Origin: Sphingomonadales bacterium
GTDB lineage: Bacteria; Pseudomonadota; Alphaproteobacteria; Sphingomonadales; Sphingomonadaceae
Length of the DNA stretch: 64,000 nt
Assembly: GCA_028868535.1 (NCBI GenBank)
Contig: JAGWUH010000015.1
Coordinates: 1-64,000, forward strand
Direction of reading: 5' to 3'
Part shown: one piece after another, positions 53,383 to 61,561 of the stretch
Layout of the letters: every line of letters begins with the position of its first letter
Position numbering within the stretch: position 1 is the stretch's first letter
The notes under the pieces: model-generated
What the model saw: only the letters and a program-made list of their open reading frames with translations
Database searches by the model: none
Told to the model about the DNA's origin: nothing
Program-made: the position numbers and the translations under genes

Positions 53383-55431
53383 ATGGACGGCATCGACATG
53401 GACGCCTGGTGGCAGGGGCCTTACCGGATCGTCCAGACCAACCTGCGGCTGGTGGATGCGGCCCTCGATCCGGATGCGCTGGCGATGGAGGCGCGCGCGT
53501 TCGGCGCCACCGCGATCACGTTCAACGTCGGCGGCATCTTCGCCTTCTATCCGACCGATCTCGAGCTGCAGGCGCGCAATCCGTTCCTGACGCGTGATCT
53601 GACCGGCGACATGCTTGCCGCAGCGCATCGAGCCGGCCTGAAGATGGTCGGCCGCTACGATCTGTCGAAGGGCACCCGCATCGCCTACGACGCGCATCCC
53701 GAATGGTTCGTGCACAACGCGAAGGGCGAACCCCAGGAATACAACGGCACGTACCAGGCCTGCGTCAATGGCGGCTGGGCGGGGGACTACGGCCTGCGCA
53801 TCCTGACCGAGTCGCTGGAGCGCTACGATCTCGACGGGTTGTTCTTCAACATGACCGGCTACCAGCCGGTCGACTACAGCGGCCAATATCGCGGCATCTG
53901 CCATTGCCGGAACTGCCAGGACGGCTTTTCCGCGATGTTCGGCCGCGCCCTGCCGCAGCGCGAGGACTTCTCCGATCCGGCCTATGCCGATTTCCTCGTC
54001 TTCAAGGAAGAGACCAGCAAGGCCGCGGCACGCCGCATCTATCAGACGGTCAAGGCGATCCGGCCGCGCGCCGGGGTCATGGGCAGCGGGCGCGGCGATT
54101 GCGATTTCATGCGGCTCGAGCTGCAGCGCGCCGTCAAGCGTCCGGCGCCGGAGTGGCCGCACCAGGCCGGCGAACTGAGCAAGTGGGCCGCCGCCTATGG
54201 CCGGGGCAAGCCCTACGGTTGTGCATCCACCAACTTTCTCGACTACAACTGGCGCTATGCCTCGGAGACGCCGGCGCATCACCTGCTGCGCTTCGGCCAG
54301 CAGATCGCCAACGGCGCGCAGGTCGATTACTACCTGCTGGGCACCTTCGACCAGCCCAACGCCGCCCCGCTCGGCCCGGTGCGCGACTTCCTGCACTGGC
54401 ACGCCCGCAACCAGGACCACTTCACCGCGACGCGATCGGCGGCCCGCGTCGCGCTGTATCACTCGCGGGCCACGAACCTCCACGCCGGCGCCACCCGCAC
54501 CGGCGCGGTGCAGGGGCAGGCGTTTCGGGGGGCATATCGGGCGCTGCTCGAAGGCCGGGTCCCGTTCGACTACGTCAGCGACGAGCGGATGGGCGATGCC
54601 GACGCGCTGGCCCAGCTCGCGCGTTACGACGTGATCGTGCTCGCCAACGTCGCCTGCCTCGGTGACGAGGAAGCGCGCGTGCTCGATGCCTTCGTGGAGC
54701 AGGGCGGCACCGTCATCGCCACGGGCGAGACCGCGCTGTACGACGAGCGAGGCCGGCCCCGTGACGGCTTCGCGCTGGATTGCCTGCCGGTGGAGCGGCT
54801 CGACCAGGCGGCCGGCGGGCTCGAAACCTACGTCCGGATCGGCGAGGACGAACTCGATTTCCCGCTGACCCGGCTGCTGCATCTGCACGGCTGGTATTTT
54901 CACTGCGATCGCAAGGCCGACGCGACGGCGATGCTCCGGCTGCTGCCGCCGCCCAAGTACGGCCCGCCCGAACTGTGCTTCGACGAGCAGGCGCCCGGCG
55001 ACGATGCCGGGGTGATGGTGCGCCGGTTCGGCAAGGGCAGGGCGGTCTACCTGCCCTGGCTGCCCGAGTGGCACTATTACCGCGACGGCCTGCCCGAACA
55101 TCGCGAGCTGTTGCTGCAACTGGTCGGCCAGGACGCGCGCGCGCCGGCGAAGCTCGAGGGGGAGGGCGCGGTCGAACTCACCGTGCGCGAGCAGCTCGCA
55201 AACGGACGGCGCATCATCCATCTGGTCAACTACGCCGGGCAGCGCGGCAGCGCCTACGAAGGGCCGCCTGCGCTGACGCGCCTGCGGCTTGGCGTGCCGG
55301 ATGCCGGCGGGCGGGTGCGGACGTTGGTGTCGGACGTGGAGATCGCATTCGGCGAACCCGACGGCGATGGCTATGCCTGGATCGAGCTGCCGCCGATCCG
55401 GCATTTCGAGCAAGTCGTGGTCGGCGGCTGA
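53383..55431 (+). CDS. GHL6-type glycosyl-hydrolase-like protein with beta-galactosidase trimerisation-like domain (cytoplasmic)
   Basis: A 682-aa protein without a signal peptide. The N-terminal half is a TIM-barrel of the hypothetical glycosyl hydrolase 6 (GHL6) type: TAITFNVGGIFAFYPTDLELQARNPFL, a YDLDGLFFNMTGY strand and the Cys cluster CHCRNC. The middle has a flavodoxin-like beta-galactosidase trimerisation region (YDVIVLANVACLGDEEARVLDAFVEQGGTVIATGETALYD) and the C terminus is a beta domain with RRIIHLVNYAG. GGGAG lies 8 nt before the ATG. It is paralogous to the Tat-exported protein at 61562-63772. The substrate is unknown; it leads an operon with a 2-hydroxyacid dehydrogenase and a transporter. 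Confidence 0.75.
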   Translation: MDGIDMDAWWQGPYRIVQTNLRLVDAALDPDALAMEARAFGATAITFNVGGIFAFYPTDLELQARNPFLTRDLTGDMLAAAHRAGLKMVGRYDLSKGTRIAYDAHPEWFVHNAKGEPQEYNGTYQACVNGGWAGDYGLRILTESLERYDLDGLFFNMTGYQPVDYSGQYRGICHCRNCQDGFSAMFGRALPQREDFSDPAYADFLVFKEETSKAAARRIYQTVKAIRPRAGVMGSGRGDCDFMRLELQRAVKRPAPEWPHQAGELSKWAAAYGRGKPYGCASTNFLDYNWRYASETPAHHLLRFGQQIANGAQVDYYLLGTFDQPNAAPLGPVRDFLHWHARNQDHFTATRSAARVALYHSRATNLHAGATRTGAVQGQAFRGAYRALLEGRVPFDYVSDERMGDADALAQLARYDVIVLANVACLGDEEARVLDAFVEQGGTVIATGETALYDERGRPRDGFALDCLPVERLDQAAGGLETYVRIGEDELDFPLTRLLHLHGWYFHCDRKADATAMLRLLPPPKYGPPELCFDEQAPGDDAGVMVRRFGKGRAVYLPWLPEWHYYRDGLPEHRELLLQLVGQDARAPAKLEGEGAVELTVREQLANGRRIIHLVNYAGQRGSAYEGPPALTRLRLGVPDAGGRVRTLVSDVEIAFGEPDGDGYAWIELPPIRHFEQVVVGG

Positions 55432-55432
55432 C

Positions 55433-56425
55433 ATGCAGGGTCTCACGGTCGTCACCACGCTCCGCTACCAGGGCGCACACTGGGAACAGCTTGCGGCGGC
55501 ATTGGCCGGGGCGGAGATCGTTCGCTTCGACAGCCCGGATGCGCCCGGCTTCGAGACGGCGCTGGCGCGCGCGAACGTCGCCATCCTGGAGAAGGACCCG
55601 CCCGCGCGGTTCTTCACGCACCCGAAGTTGCGCTGGGTCCACGTCGATCATGCCGGGCTCGACAAGTCCGCCAGGCCCGAGGCGTTCCGCCCAGGGTTGG
55701 TGGTCACGGGATCAGCGGGGCGTTCGGCACCGGTGCTGGCGGAGCACGCGCTGTTCTTCGCGCTGGCGCTCAGCTACGACTTCGCAGCCTTTCACGCGTC
55801 GCAGCGGGAGCATCGCTGGGGGGTGCCGGGGCAGGAGCAGCTGCGGGGCCTGTTCGGTCGCACGATCGGGATTATCGGGCTCGGCAACACCGGCCGCGAA
55901 CTGGCGGCACGGGCCAGCGCCTTCGGGATGCGGGTTCTCGGCTATCGCCGCCGTGCGGGCGAGTCGGTGCCGCACGTCGACCGGCTGTACAGCGCGGACG
56001 CGGGCGACAGCATCGACGAACTCTTGCGGGACAGCGACTTCGTGGTGCTGGCCCTGACCCTGTCGGATGCGACGCACCACCTGATCGGCCCGCGCGAGCT
56101 CGATCTCATCGGGCCGGCCGGGTTCCTCATCAACATGGCCCGCGGGCCGATCGTCGACGAAGGGGCGCTGGTCGATGCGCTCTACGCGCGCCGGATTGCC
56201 GGGGCGGGCCTGGACACCTTCGCGGTCGAACCGCTGCCGGCCGACAGCCGCCTGTGGGACGCGCCGCGCACCCTGATCACGCCGCACGTGACCCCGGCGG
56301 TTCCCGACCGGACGGCGCGTTCGCTGGACATCATCTGCGACAACATCCGCCGCTTCAAGGCCGGTGAACCGTTGCGCAACCGGCTGACCGAACAGGACAT
56401 CTACGCAGGCAAGCGGCAGGACTGA
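55433..56425 (+). CDS. D-2-hydroxyacid dehydrogenase (glyoxylate/hydroxypyruvate reductase-like)
   Basis: A 330-aa NAD(P)-dependent dehydrogenase. GIIGLGNTGRELAARA is the cofactor GxGxxG; the catalytic Arg is in NMARGPIVDE, the Glu in DTFAVEPLP and the His in ITPHVTP, as in GhrA-like enzymes. It starts 1 bp after the GHL6 stop. In this context, reduction of glyoxylate/hydroxypyruvate or oxidation of a D-hydroxy acid is plausible; the direction is not known. Confidence 0.9.
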   Translation: MQGLTVVTTLRYQGAHWEQLAAALAGAEIVRFDSPDAPGFETALARANVAILEKDPPARFFTHPKLRWVHVDHAGLDKSARPEAFRPGLVVTGSAGRSAPVLAEHALFFALALSYDFAAFHASQREHRWGVPGQEQLRGLFGRTIGIIGLGNTGRELAARASAFGMRVLGYRRRAGESVPHVDRLYSADAGDSIDELLRDSDFVVLALTLSDATHHLIGPRELDLIGPAGFLINMARGPIVDEGALVDALYARRIAGAGLDTFAVEPLPADSRLWDAPRTLITPHVTPAVPDRTARSLDIICDNIRRFKAGEPLRNRLTEQDIYAGKRQD

Positions 56426-56439
56426 AGGGGAGGGAATCG

Positions 56440-57732
56440 ATGACCACGGAGAACTCGTCGGCGCAACTCTCGCCGCGTGCGGCCCGCTACCGCTGGGTGG
56501 TGATCGTCCTGTTGATCCTCAACTCGGTGATCAATTCGCTCGACCGCCATTCGCTGGCGATCGCCAACCCGCTGATCGCGCAGGAACTCGGGCTGTCGCC
56601 GAGCGAGATGGGCTTCCTGCTGTCGGCCTTCCTGTGGGCCTACGCCTTCGCCCAGCTCCCGTCCGGATACCTGATCGACCGCTTCGGGCCGCGCAAGATG
56701 ATCCGCTGCAGCATCGTGCTGTGGTCGCTGTCGCAGATGGCGGGGGGCATCTCGCGCAGTCTCGGCCAGTTCTTCGCGGCCCGGCTCGCGCTCGGACTGT
56801 TCGAGGCGCCCAATGCGCCGTCGGCAGCGGCGGTGCTGGCCAAGTGGTTCCCGCGGGACAAGCGGGGCCTGCCGATTTCGCTGGTGTTCTCGGGCGGCCA
56901 GCTCGGCGCGCTGCTTGGCCCGCCATTGCTGACCGTGCTGATGCTGACGTTCGGCTGGCGTTCGATGTTCCTGATCTGCGGCGTGACGGGCCTGGTCATC
57001 GTCGCCAATTTCGCCTGGATGTACCGGGACCCGCAGCAGTTCGGACTGTCGCGCGAGGAATTCGCGGCGATCGGCGACGGGAATCCGGAAGGGGCGGACA
57101 ACCGCCGGTTCAGCTTCGCCGACTGGAAGGGCATGTTCCGGCATCGCACGATGTGGGGCCTGGTGCTCGGCTTTGCCGGCCAGAACTACGTGCAGTGGCT
57201 GTTCCTGACCTGGCTGCCCGGCTACCTGCAGAAGGCGCACCATGTCTCGATCGCGCACACCGGCGTCCTCGCTTCGATCCCGACGCTGTTCGGCTACCTT
57301 GGCGCGCTGGCGGCCGGTACCGCCTCCGACCGGCTGATCGGTTCGGGGATGCCCGTGCTCAGCGCGCGCCGGCTGGTGCCGGTCTGCGGCATGATCGGCG
57401 TGACCGTCTGCGCCGGCGGACTGGCCATGGGCCCCGGGCTGGCGGTGTCGCTTGCGCTGGTTTCGGGCACCTTGTTCTTTTCCAACCTTGCGGGGACCGG
57501 TTGCTGGGCGCTGGTGACCGCGATCGCCCCGCAGCGCGCGATCGGCACGGTGGGGAGCGTCATGAACTTCGGCGGCTTCACCGGCGCCGCGCTGGCGCCG
57601 ATCGTCACGGGCATCCTGGTCGAAAGGACCGGCTCGTTCGTGCTTTCGCTGGCGATCGGCGGGGTGATGGCCGCGCTGGCGGGCGTCTTCTATGCGGGGC
57701 TGATCCGCAAGCCGCTGCCGGCGGACGACTGA
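56440..57732 (+). CDS. MFS transporter of the anion:cation symporter type
   Basis: A 430-aa protein with 12 predicted helices. SLDRHSLAIANPLIAQELGLSPSEMGFLLSAFLWAYAFAQLPSGYLIDRFGPRK is the N-terminal ACS pattern, and EAPNAPSAAAVLAKWFPRDKRG follows, as in hexuronate/glucarate/tartrate-type transporters (ExuT/GudP). It would bring a sugar acid or hydroxy acid across the inner membrane. It follows the dehydrogenase by 14 bp. Confidence 0.88.
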   Translation: MTTENSSAQLSPRAARYRWVVIVLLILNSVINSLDRHSLAIANPLIAQELGLSPSEMGFLLSAFLWAYAFAQLPSGYLIDRFGPRKMIRCSIVLWSLSQMAGGISRSLGQFFAARLALGLFEAPNAPSAAAVLAKWFPRDKRGLPISLVFSGGQLGALLGPPLLTVLMLTFGWRSMFLICGVTGLVIVANFAWMYRDPQQFGLSREEFAAIGDGNPEGADNRRFSFADWKGMFRHRTMWGLVLGFAGQNYVQWLFLTWLPGYLQKAHHVSIAHTGVLASIPTLFGYLGALAAGTASDRLIGSGMPVLSARRLVPVCGMIGVTVCAGGLAMGPGLAVSLALVSGTLFFSNLAGTGCWALVTAIAPQRAIGTVGSVMNFGGFTGAALAPIVTGILVERTGSFVLSLAIGGVMAALAGVFYAGLIRKPLPADD

Positions 57733-57769
57733 GCGCCCCGTCTTCCGCCGGAGTCCGCAGCCGCAGTCT

Positions 57770-58564
57770 TCAGCCGGTCCGACGTCGGGCCTTGGGCTGC
57801 GCCAGCAGGTCGTTCCGCGCCAGGCGCCGGATGGCCGCGGCGAGCCGCTCTTCTTCCTCGTGGATCTCGCGCTGGGTCTGCATGGTCGAAACCATGTGGT
57901 GCCGGGCGGCAACTTCCGCCGCCTCGGGATCGCGCGCCATGATGGCGTCATAGATCGCGCGGTGCTCGTTGAGTTGCTCGTTGCGATCACGGCGATGCTC
58001 GAAGATGTTCTTCCGATTGAGGTGAACGTTCGAGCGCAGGATGGATTCGAGGCTGCGCATGACCTGCAGCAGCATGAGGTTGTGCGACGCCTCGTAGATG
58101 GCGAAATGAAAATCGCCGTCGCTGCGGGCGATCTCGTCGGCGTTGGCGCCGCGATGCCCGGCTTCCATGCGCGCGAAACAGGCCGTGATCGCGTCCCTGT
58201 CGACTTCGGAGGCTCGCTCTGCCGCCAGCCGGGCGGCCGCCGCTTCGTTCACGGCGCGAAACTCCATGCAGTCGAAACGACCGCGGGCGTCGTCGAACAG
58301 GTGCAGGAGCGGGTCGCGGATCGACTTGCCGATCTCGTCGCTGACGTAGCAGGCGCCGTTTTCGTCGGCCTTGATCAACCCGCGCTTGACCAGCTTGGCC
58401 AGCGCATCGCGCAAGGACGGCCGCGACACGTCGAGCTTGGCCGACAGTTCCCGCTCGGGCAGCAGGCGTTCGCCGGGCGGCAGCACGCCTTCGAGGATCA
58501 GTTCCTCGATGTGAAAGGCGATCGCATCGGCGAGCTTGGCTGGCCTGATCGAAGTGGGCGGCAT
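57770..58564 (-). CDS. FadR-subfamily (GntR/FCD) transcriptional regulator
   Basis: A 264-aa regulator. The N-terminal winged helix shows AIAFHIEELILEGVLPPGERLLPERELSAKLDVSRPSLRDALAKLVKRGLI; the C-terminal all-helical FCD domain has metal-type His residues (SDGDFHFAIYEASHN; EQLNEHRAIYDAI; AARHHMVS). The ATG at 58564 has GGAG 6 nt upstream and is preferred over one 21 codons upstream. It is the last gene of the glycerate kinase/glxR transcription unit (83-bp gap), which begins at the candidate operator 60972, so autoregulation is expected. FCD regulators respond to organic acids. I infer that it controls the whole locus. Confidence 0.9.
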   Translation of the reverse strand: MPPTSIRPAKLADAIAFHIEELILEGVLPPGERLLPERELSAKLDVSRPSLRDALAKLVKRGLIKADENGACYVSDEIGKSIRDPLLHLFDDARGRFDCMEFRAVNEAAAARLAAERASEVDRDAITACFARMEAGHRGANADEIARSDGDFHFAIYEASHNLMLLQVMRSLESILRSNVHLNRKNIFEHRRDRNEQLNEHRAIYDAIMARDPEAAEVAARHHMVSTMQTQREIHEEEERLAAAIRRLARNDLLAQPKARRRTG

Positions 58565-58647
58565 TCCTGTCTCCGGCACGCGTTTGCGGTGCTTGTCCAC
58601 CGGACGCGCTTTCGCGTCAACATGCACGCCGATCCCGCGGGGTACGG

Positions 58648-59532
58648 TCAGCCGCCAAGCTCCGTGTCGGCCAGCGTCTCGATCGCCCGGACCATCGCGG
58701 AATGGTCCCAGCCGGCGCCACCGCGCGCCACGCAGGCGCTGAACAGCTGCTGCGCGACCGCCGTGTTCGGCAGGCTCATGCCCAGCTTGCGCGCACTCGA
58801 CAGCGCGAGGTCGAGGTCCTTCTGGTGGAGGGCGATGCGGAAACCGGGATCGAACGTACGCTTCAGCATGCGCTCGGCATGAACCTCGAGGATGCGTGAC
58901 GATGCGAAACCGCCGAGCAGCGCTTCGCGCACGCGCGCCGGATCGGCGCCCGCCTTGGCGGCGAACACCAGCGCCTCGCTGACCGCCTCGATGTTGAGGG
59001 CGACGATGATCTGGTTGGCCACCTTGGCGACCTGGCCGTCGCCGACCCCGCCGACCAGCGTGATGTTCTTGCCCATCGCCTGCAGCAGCGGCAGCACCCG
59101 CTCGAACGTCGCGGCTTCACCGCCGCACATGATGGTGAGCGCGGCGTTGCGGGCGCCGACTTCGCCGCCGGAGACCGGCGCGTCGATGTAGTCGGCGCCG
59201 AGCGCGCGAATGCGCGCGGCGAATTCACGGGTCGCGATCGGGTCGATCGAGCTCATGTCGATCACGACCTTGCCCGCGCCGATGCCTTCGGCAACCCCGT
59301 CCGGCCCGAACAGGACCTGCTCGACGTCCGGGGTGTTCGGCACCATCAGGATGATGACGTCCGAGCGTTCCGCTGCCGCGCGCGCGGAGGCGCAGACCAC
59401 GGCGCCGCCGTCCAGCAGTTCGCTGGCGATCGGCGTGCGGTGCTGGACGACGGCCAACTGGTGGCCGGCTGCCTGGAGATGTCCCGCCATGGGCAGACCC
59501 ATGATGCCGAGCCCGATAAATCCGATGTTCAT
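58648..59532 (-). CDS. glxR: 2-hydroxy-3-oxopropionate (tartronate semialdehyde) reductase
   Basis: A 294-aa beta-hydroxyacid dehydrogenase. MNIGFIGLGIMGLPMAGHL is the cofactor motif; DAPVSGGEVGARNAALTIM is the substrate-binding signature, and GQVAKVANQIIVAL carries the catalytic Lys. The sequence is closest in pattern to GlxR/GarR. It reduces tartronate semialdehyde to D-glycerate. The start at 59532 has GGAG 6 nt upstream. It follows the glycerate kinase gene by 17 bp. Confidence 0.88.
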   Translation of the reverse strand: MNIGFIGLGIMGLPMAGHLQAAGHQLAVVQHRTPIASELLDGGAVVCASARAAAERSDVIILMVPNTPDVEQVLFGPDGVAEGIGAGKVVIDMSSIDPIATREFAARIRALGADYIDAPVSGGEVGARNAALTIMCGGEAATFERVLPLLQAMGKNITLVGGVGDGQVAKVANQIIVALNIEAVSEALVFAAKAGADPARVREALLGGFASSRILEVHAERMLKRTFDPGFRIALHQKDLDLALSSARKLGMSLPNTAVAQQLFSACVARGGAGWDHSAMVRAIETLADTELGG

Positions 59533-59549
59533 TGCATTCTCCGGTAAGT

Positions 59550-60878
59550 TCAATCCATCCCGGCGGGCAGCACCAGGATGGCCCTGAAGTCATTGACGTT
59601 GGTCCGGGTCGGTCCGCAGACGACGAGGTCGTCGAGCGCCGCGAAAAAATTGCCGCTGTCGTGCCGGGTGAGAAACTCCGACGGGTCGAGTCCCGTGGCA
59701 CGGGCGCGGGCGAGCGTATCGGGTGCGATGATCCCGCCCGCGGCGCCGAGGTTGGCGCCGTCCTCGCCATCGGTATCGCAGGCGATCGCCCAGACCGACG
59801 AATGCCCTTCGAGGGCGATGGCCAGCGCCAGCGCGAACTCGGTGTTCCGGCCGCCACGGCCGCCTTTTTCGCCAGTCAGCGTGACCGTGGTTTCCCCGCC
59901 GGACAGGAACACGGTCGGTTCGCGCACGCCGGCGACCAGGCGGGCCATGCCGCGCGCCACCTCGCGGCTCTCGCCCTCGATGTCGTCGCCCAGGACGACC
60001 GCCCGCAAGCCGGCGGCGCGCGCCTTATCGGCGGCTGCTTCGAGGGCTCCGGCCGGAGTCGCGATCAGCCGGACATCGCCGGCCGCGACCGGCAAGTCCT
60101 CGGGAGGCGCAAGCAGGCGGTCCCGCACCGAGACGGGCAATTCTTCGCCGAGCCGTGCCACGATCGCGCCCATGTCGCATTCCACGGATGCCGGCGCCAG
60201 CGTCGGCCCGGACGCGATCGCGGTGGGATCGTCGCCGGGAATGTCGCTGATGGCCAGCGTGCAGACGCGCGCCGGTGCTGCCGCGGCGGCCAGCTTGCCG
60301 CCCTTGATCGCGGAAATCCGCCGCCGCACGGCGTTCATCGTGCGAATGTCCAGCCCGGATGCCAGCAGCAGCCGATTGGTGGTGCGTTTCTCGGCCAGGG
60401 AAATGCCGGGCGCGGGCAGGCACATCGCGGCGGAGCCCCCGCCCGAGATCAGCGCCAGGACGAGATCGTCCGCATGCAGGCCTTGCACCCGCGAGAGTAT
60501 GCGGGTGGCGGCGCGGACCGAATTCTCGTCGGGTACCGGGTGCCCTCCTTCCAGCACTTCGATCCGGCGGCATGGCACGCCGTATCCGTGCGGGGCGACG
60601 ACCGTGCCGGAGAGGTCGACATCGGGCCAGGCCGACTCCAGCGCCGCAGCCATCGAAGCGGCGGCCTTGCCTGCGCCGACGACGATGCATCGTCCGGCCG
60701 GCTGCGCAGGCAGGCAGCGCGCCAGGACGCGCGCCGGATCGGCAGACGCGACGGCGCTTTCGAAGAGCTGCGCCAGCAGGTGCCGCGCGCGCGCATCCCC
60801 CTGTGACGCGACAGCGGCGGGGCGATCTCCATCCTTTGCGACTGACGGGGCTTCGGGGAGAGGCGCGGGCAAATCCAT
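59550..60878 (-). CDS. type II glycerate kinase (TtuD/MOFRL)
   Basis: A 442-aa glycerate 2-kinase of the MOFRL type. CIVVGAGKAAASMAAALE, HPVPDENSVRAA, LVLALISGGGSAAMCLPA and TLAISDIPGDDPTAIASGPT are characteristic; the C-terminal MOFRL part has EKGGRGGRNTEFALALA and DTDGEDGANLGAAGG. It phosphorylates D-glycerate to 2-phosphoglycerate, feeding glycolysis. It is the first gene of the leftward unit. A 17-bp operator-like site lies 94 bp upstream. Confidence 0.92.
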   Translation of the reverse strand: MDLPAPLPEAPSVAKDGDRPAAVASQGDARARHLLAQLFESAVASADPARVLARCLPAQPAGRCIVVGAGKAAASMAAALESAWPDVDLSGTVVAPHGYGVPCRRIEVLEGGHPVPDENSVRAATRILSRVQGLHADDLVLALISGGGSAAMCLPAPGISLAEKRTTNRLLLASGLDIRTMNAVRRRISAIKGGKLAAAAAPARVCTLAISDIPGDDPTAIASGPTLAPASVECDMGAIVARLGEELPVSVRDRLLAPPEDLPVAAGDVRLIATPAGALEAAADKARAAGLRAVVLGDDIEGESREVARGMARLVAGVREPTVFLSGGETTVTLTGEKGGRGGRNTEFALALAIALEGHSSVWAIACDTDGEDGANLGAAGGIIAPDTLARARATGLDPSEFLTRHDSGNFFAALDDLVVCGPTRTNVNDFRAILVLPAGMD

Positions 60879-60971
60879 GATATCAGTCCAATGCGCAACG
60901 ACGAACTGGCGCGCGAGCGTGCCTGTCGTTCCCGCGGTGAGCAATCTTCGCCTACTGGACGCCGTGCTTCT

Positions 60972-60988
60972 GGTCAAATAATTAGTCC
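60972..60988. promoter_or_regulatory. candidate FCD-regulator operator, site B
   Basis: GGTCAAATAATTAGTCC on the plus strand; on the minus strand it ends TTGACC, a -35-like box with TAGGCG 17 bp later, pointing to the glycerate kinase gene. It lies between the divergent glycerate kinase and NTF2-like genes and belongs to the four-site set. Confidence 0.6.
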
Positions 60989-61051
60989 AAAATCTGATTC
61001 GAGGTGGAGCGGTAACCAGCTCGCCGGTCAAATTGCGCGAGAGGTGCAGGC

Positions 61052-61555
61052 ATGAATGGTCTTGTGACCCGACTTGGCCGTCGAGAGGCGCTGGTTTCAC
61101 TCGGCGCAGGCGGGGCCCTGCTGCTGGCCAGCGAGCCGGCGCAGGCCAGCAGCGCCCCGGGTTCCGCCACGCTCGCCGCGGCCGTCGAGGCGTTTCGCGT
61201 GGCGCTGCTCACCGGCAATGCAGCGGCGCTGGAACAACTGCTGGCCCCCGAGCTGCTCTACATGCACTCCAGCGGCTTTGCCCAGCCCAGGGACCGGATG
61301 ATCGCCCAGTCGGCTTCGGGCTACTTTGCCGGGCTTGCCCACGTCGAAAGCCAGTTCCTGGTCGCAGGCGACACCGGCGTTGCCGCGCTGACCGTCGACC
61401 AGGTCAAGAACCTGGGCGGCGGGCGTACCCGCGCCAGCCGCATCAAGGTCATGCAAACCTGGCACTGGACGTCCGGCCGTTGGCGCATGCTCGCCCGGCT
61501 GAGCGCCATGCTGCCCGTTCCCGGCGCACCAACCGCTGCCGGCAACGGACAATAG
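61052..61555 (+). CDS. NTF2-like (DUF4440/SnoaL) protein with export signal
   Basis: A 167-aa protein. RLGRREALVSLGAGGALLLA is a Tat-type signal (twin Arg, then hydrophobic run) with cleavage near SEPAQA. The mature part is an NTF2-like cone: AVEAFRVALLTGNAAALEQLLAPELLYMHSSG, then FLVAGDTGVAALTVDQVKN and a QTWHWTSGRWRMLAR strand. Such proteins serve as isomerases, dehydratases or binding proteins. GAGAGG precedes the ATG. It is divergent from the glycerate kinase gene across site B. Confidence 0.75.
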   Translation: MNGLVTRLGRREALVSLGAGGALLLASEPAQASSAPGSATLAAAVEAFRVALLTGNAAALEQLLAPELLYMHSSGFAQPRDRMIAQSASGYFAGLAHVESQFLVAGDTGVAALTVDQVKNLGGGRTRASRIKVMQTWHWTSGRWRMLARLSAMLPVPGAPTAAGNGQ

Positions 61556-61561
61556 TCCGCC

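Noticed and set aside
61026..61034. GGTCAAATT upstream of the NTF2-like gene resembles one half of the proposed operator.
   Set aside because: The second half (ACC/TCC 17 bp on) is missing; GCGCGAGA follows. It was not counted as a site.
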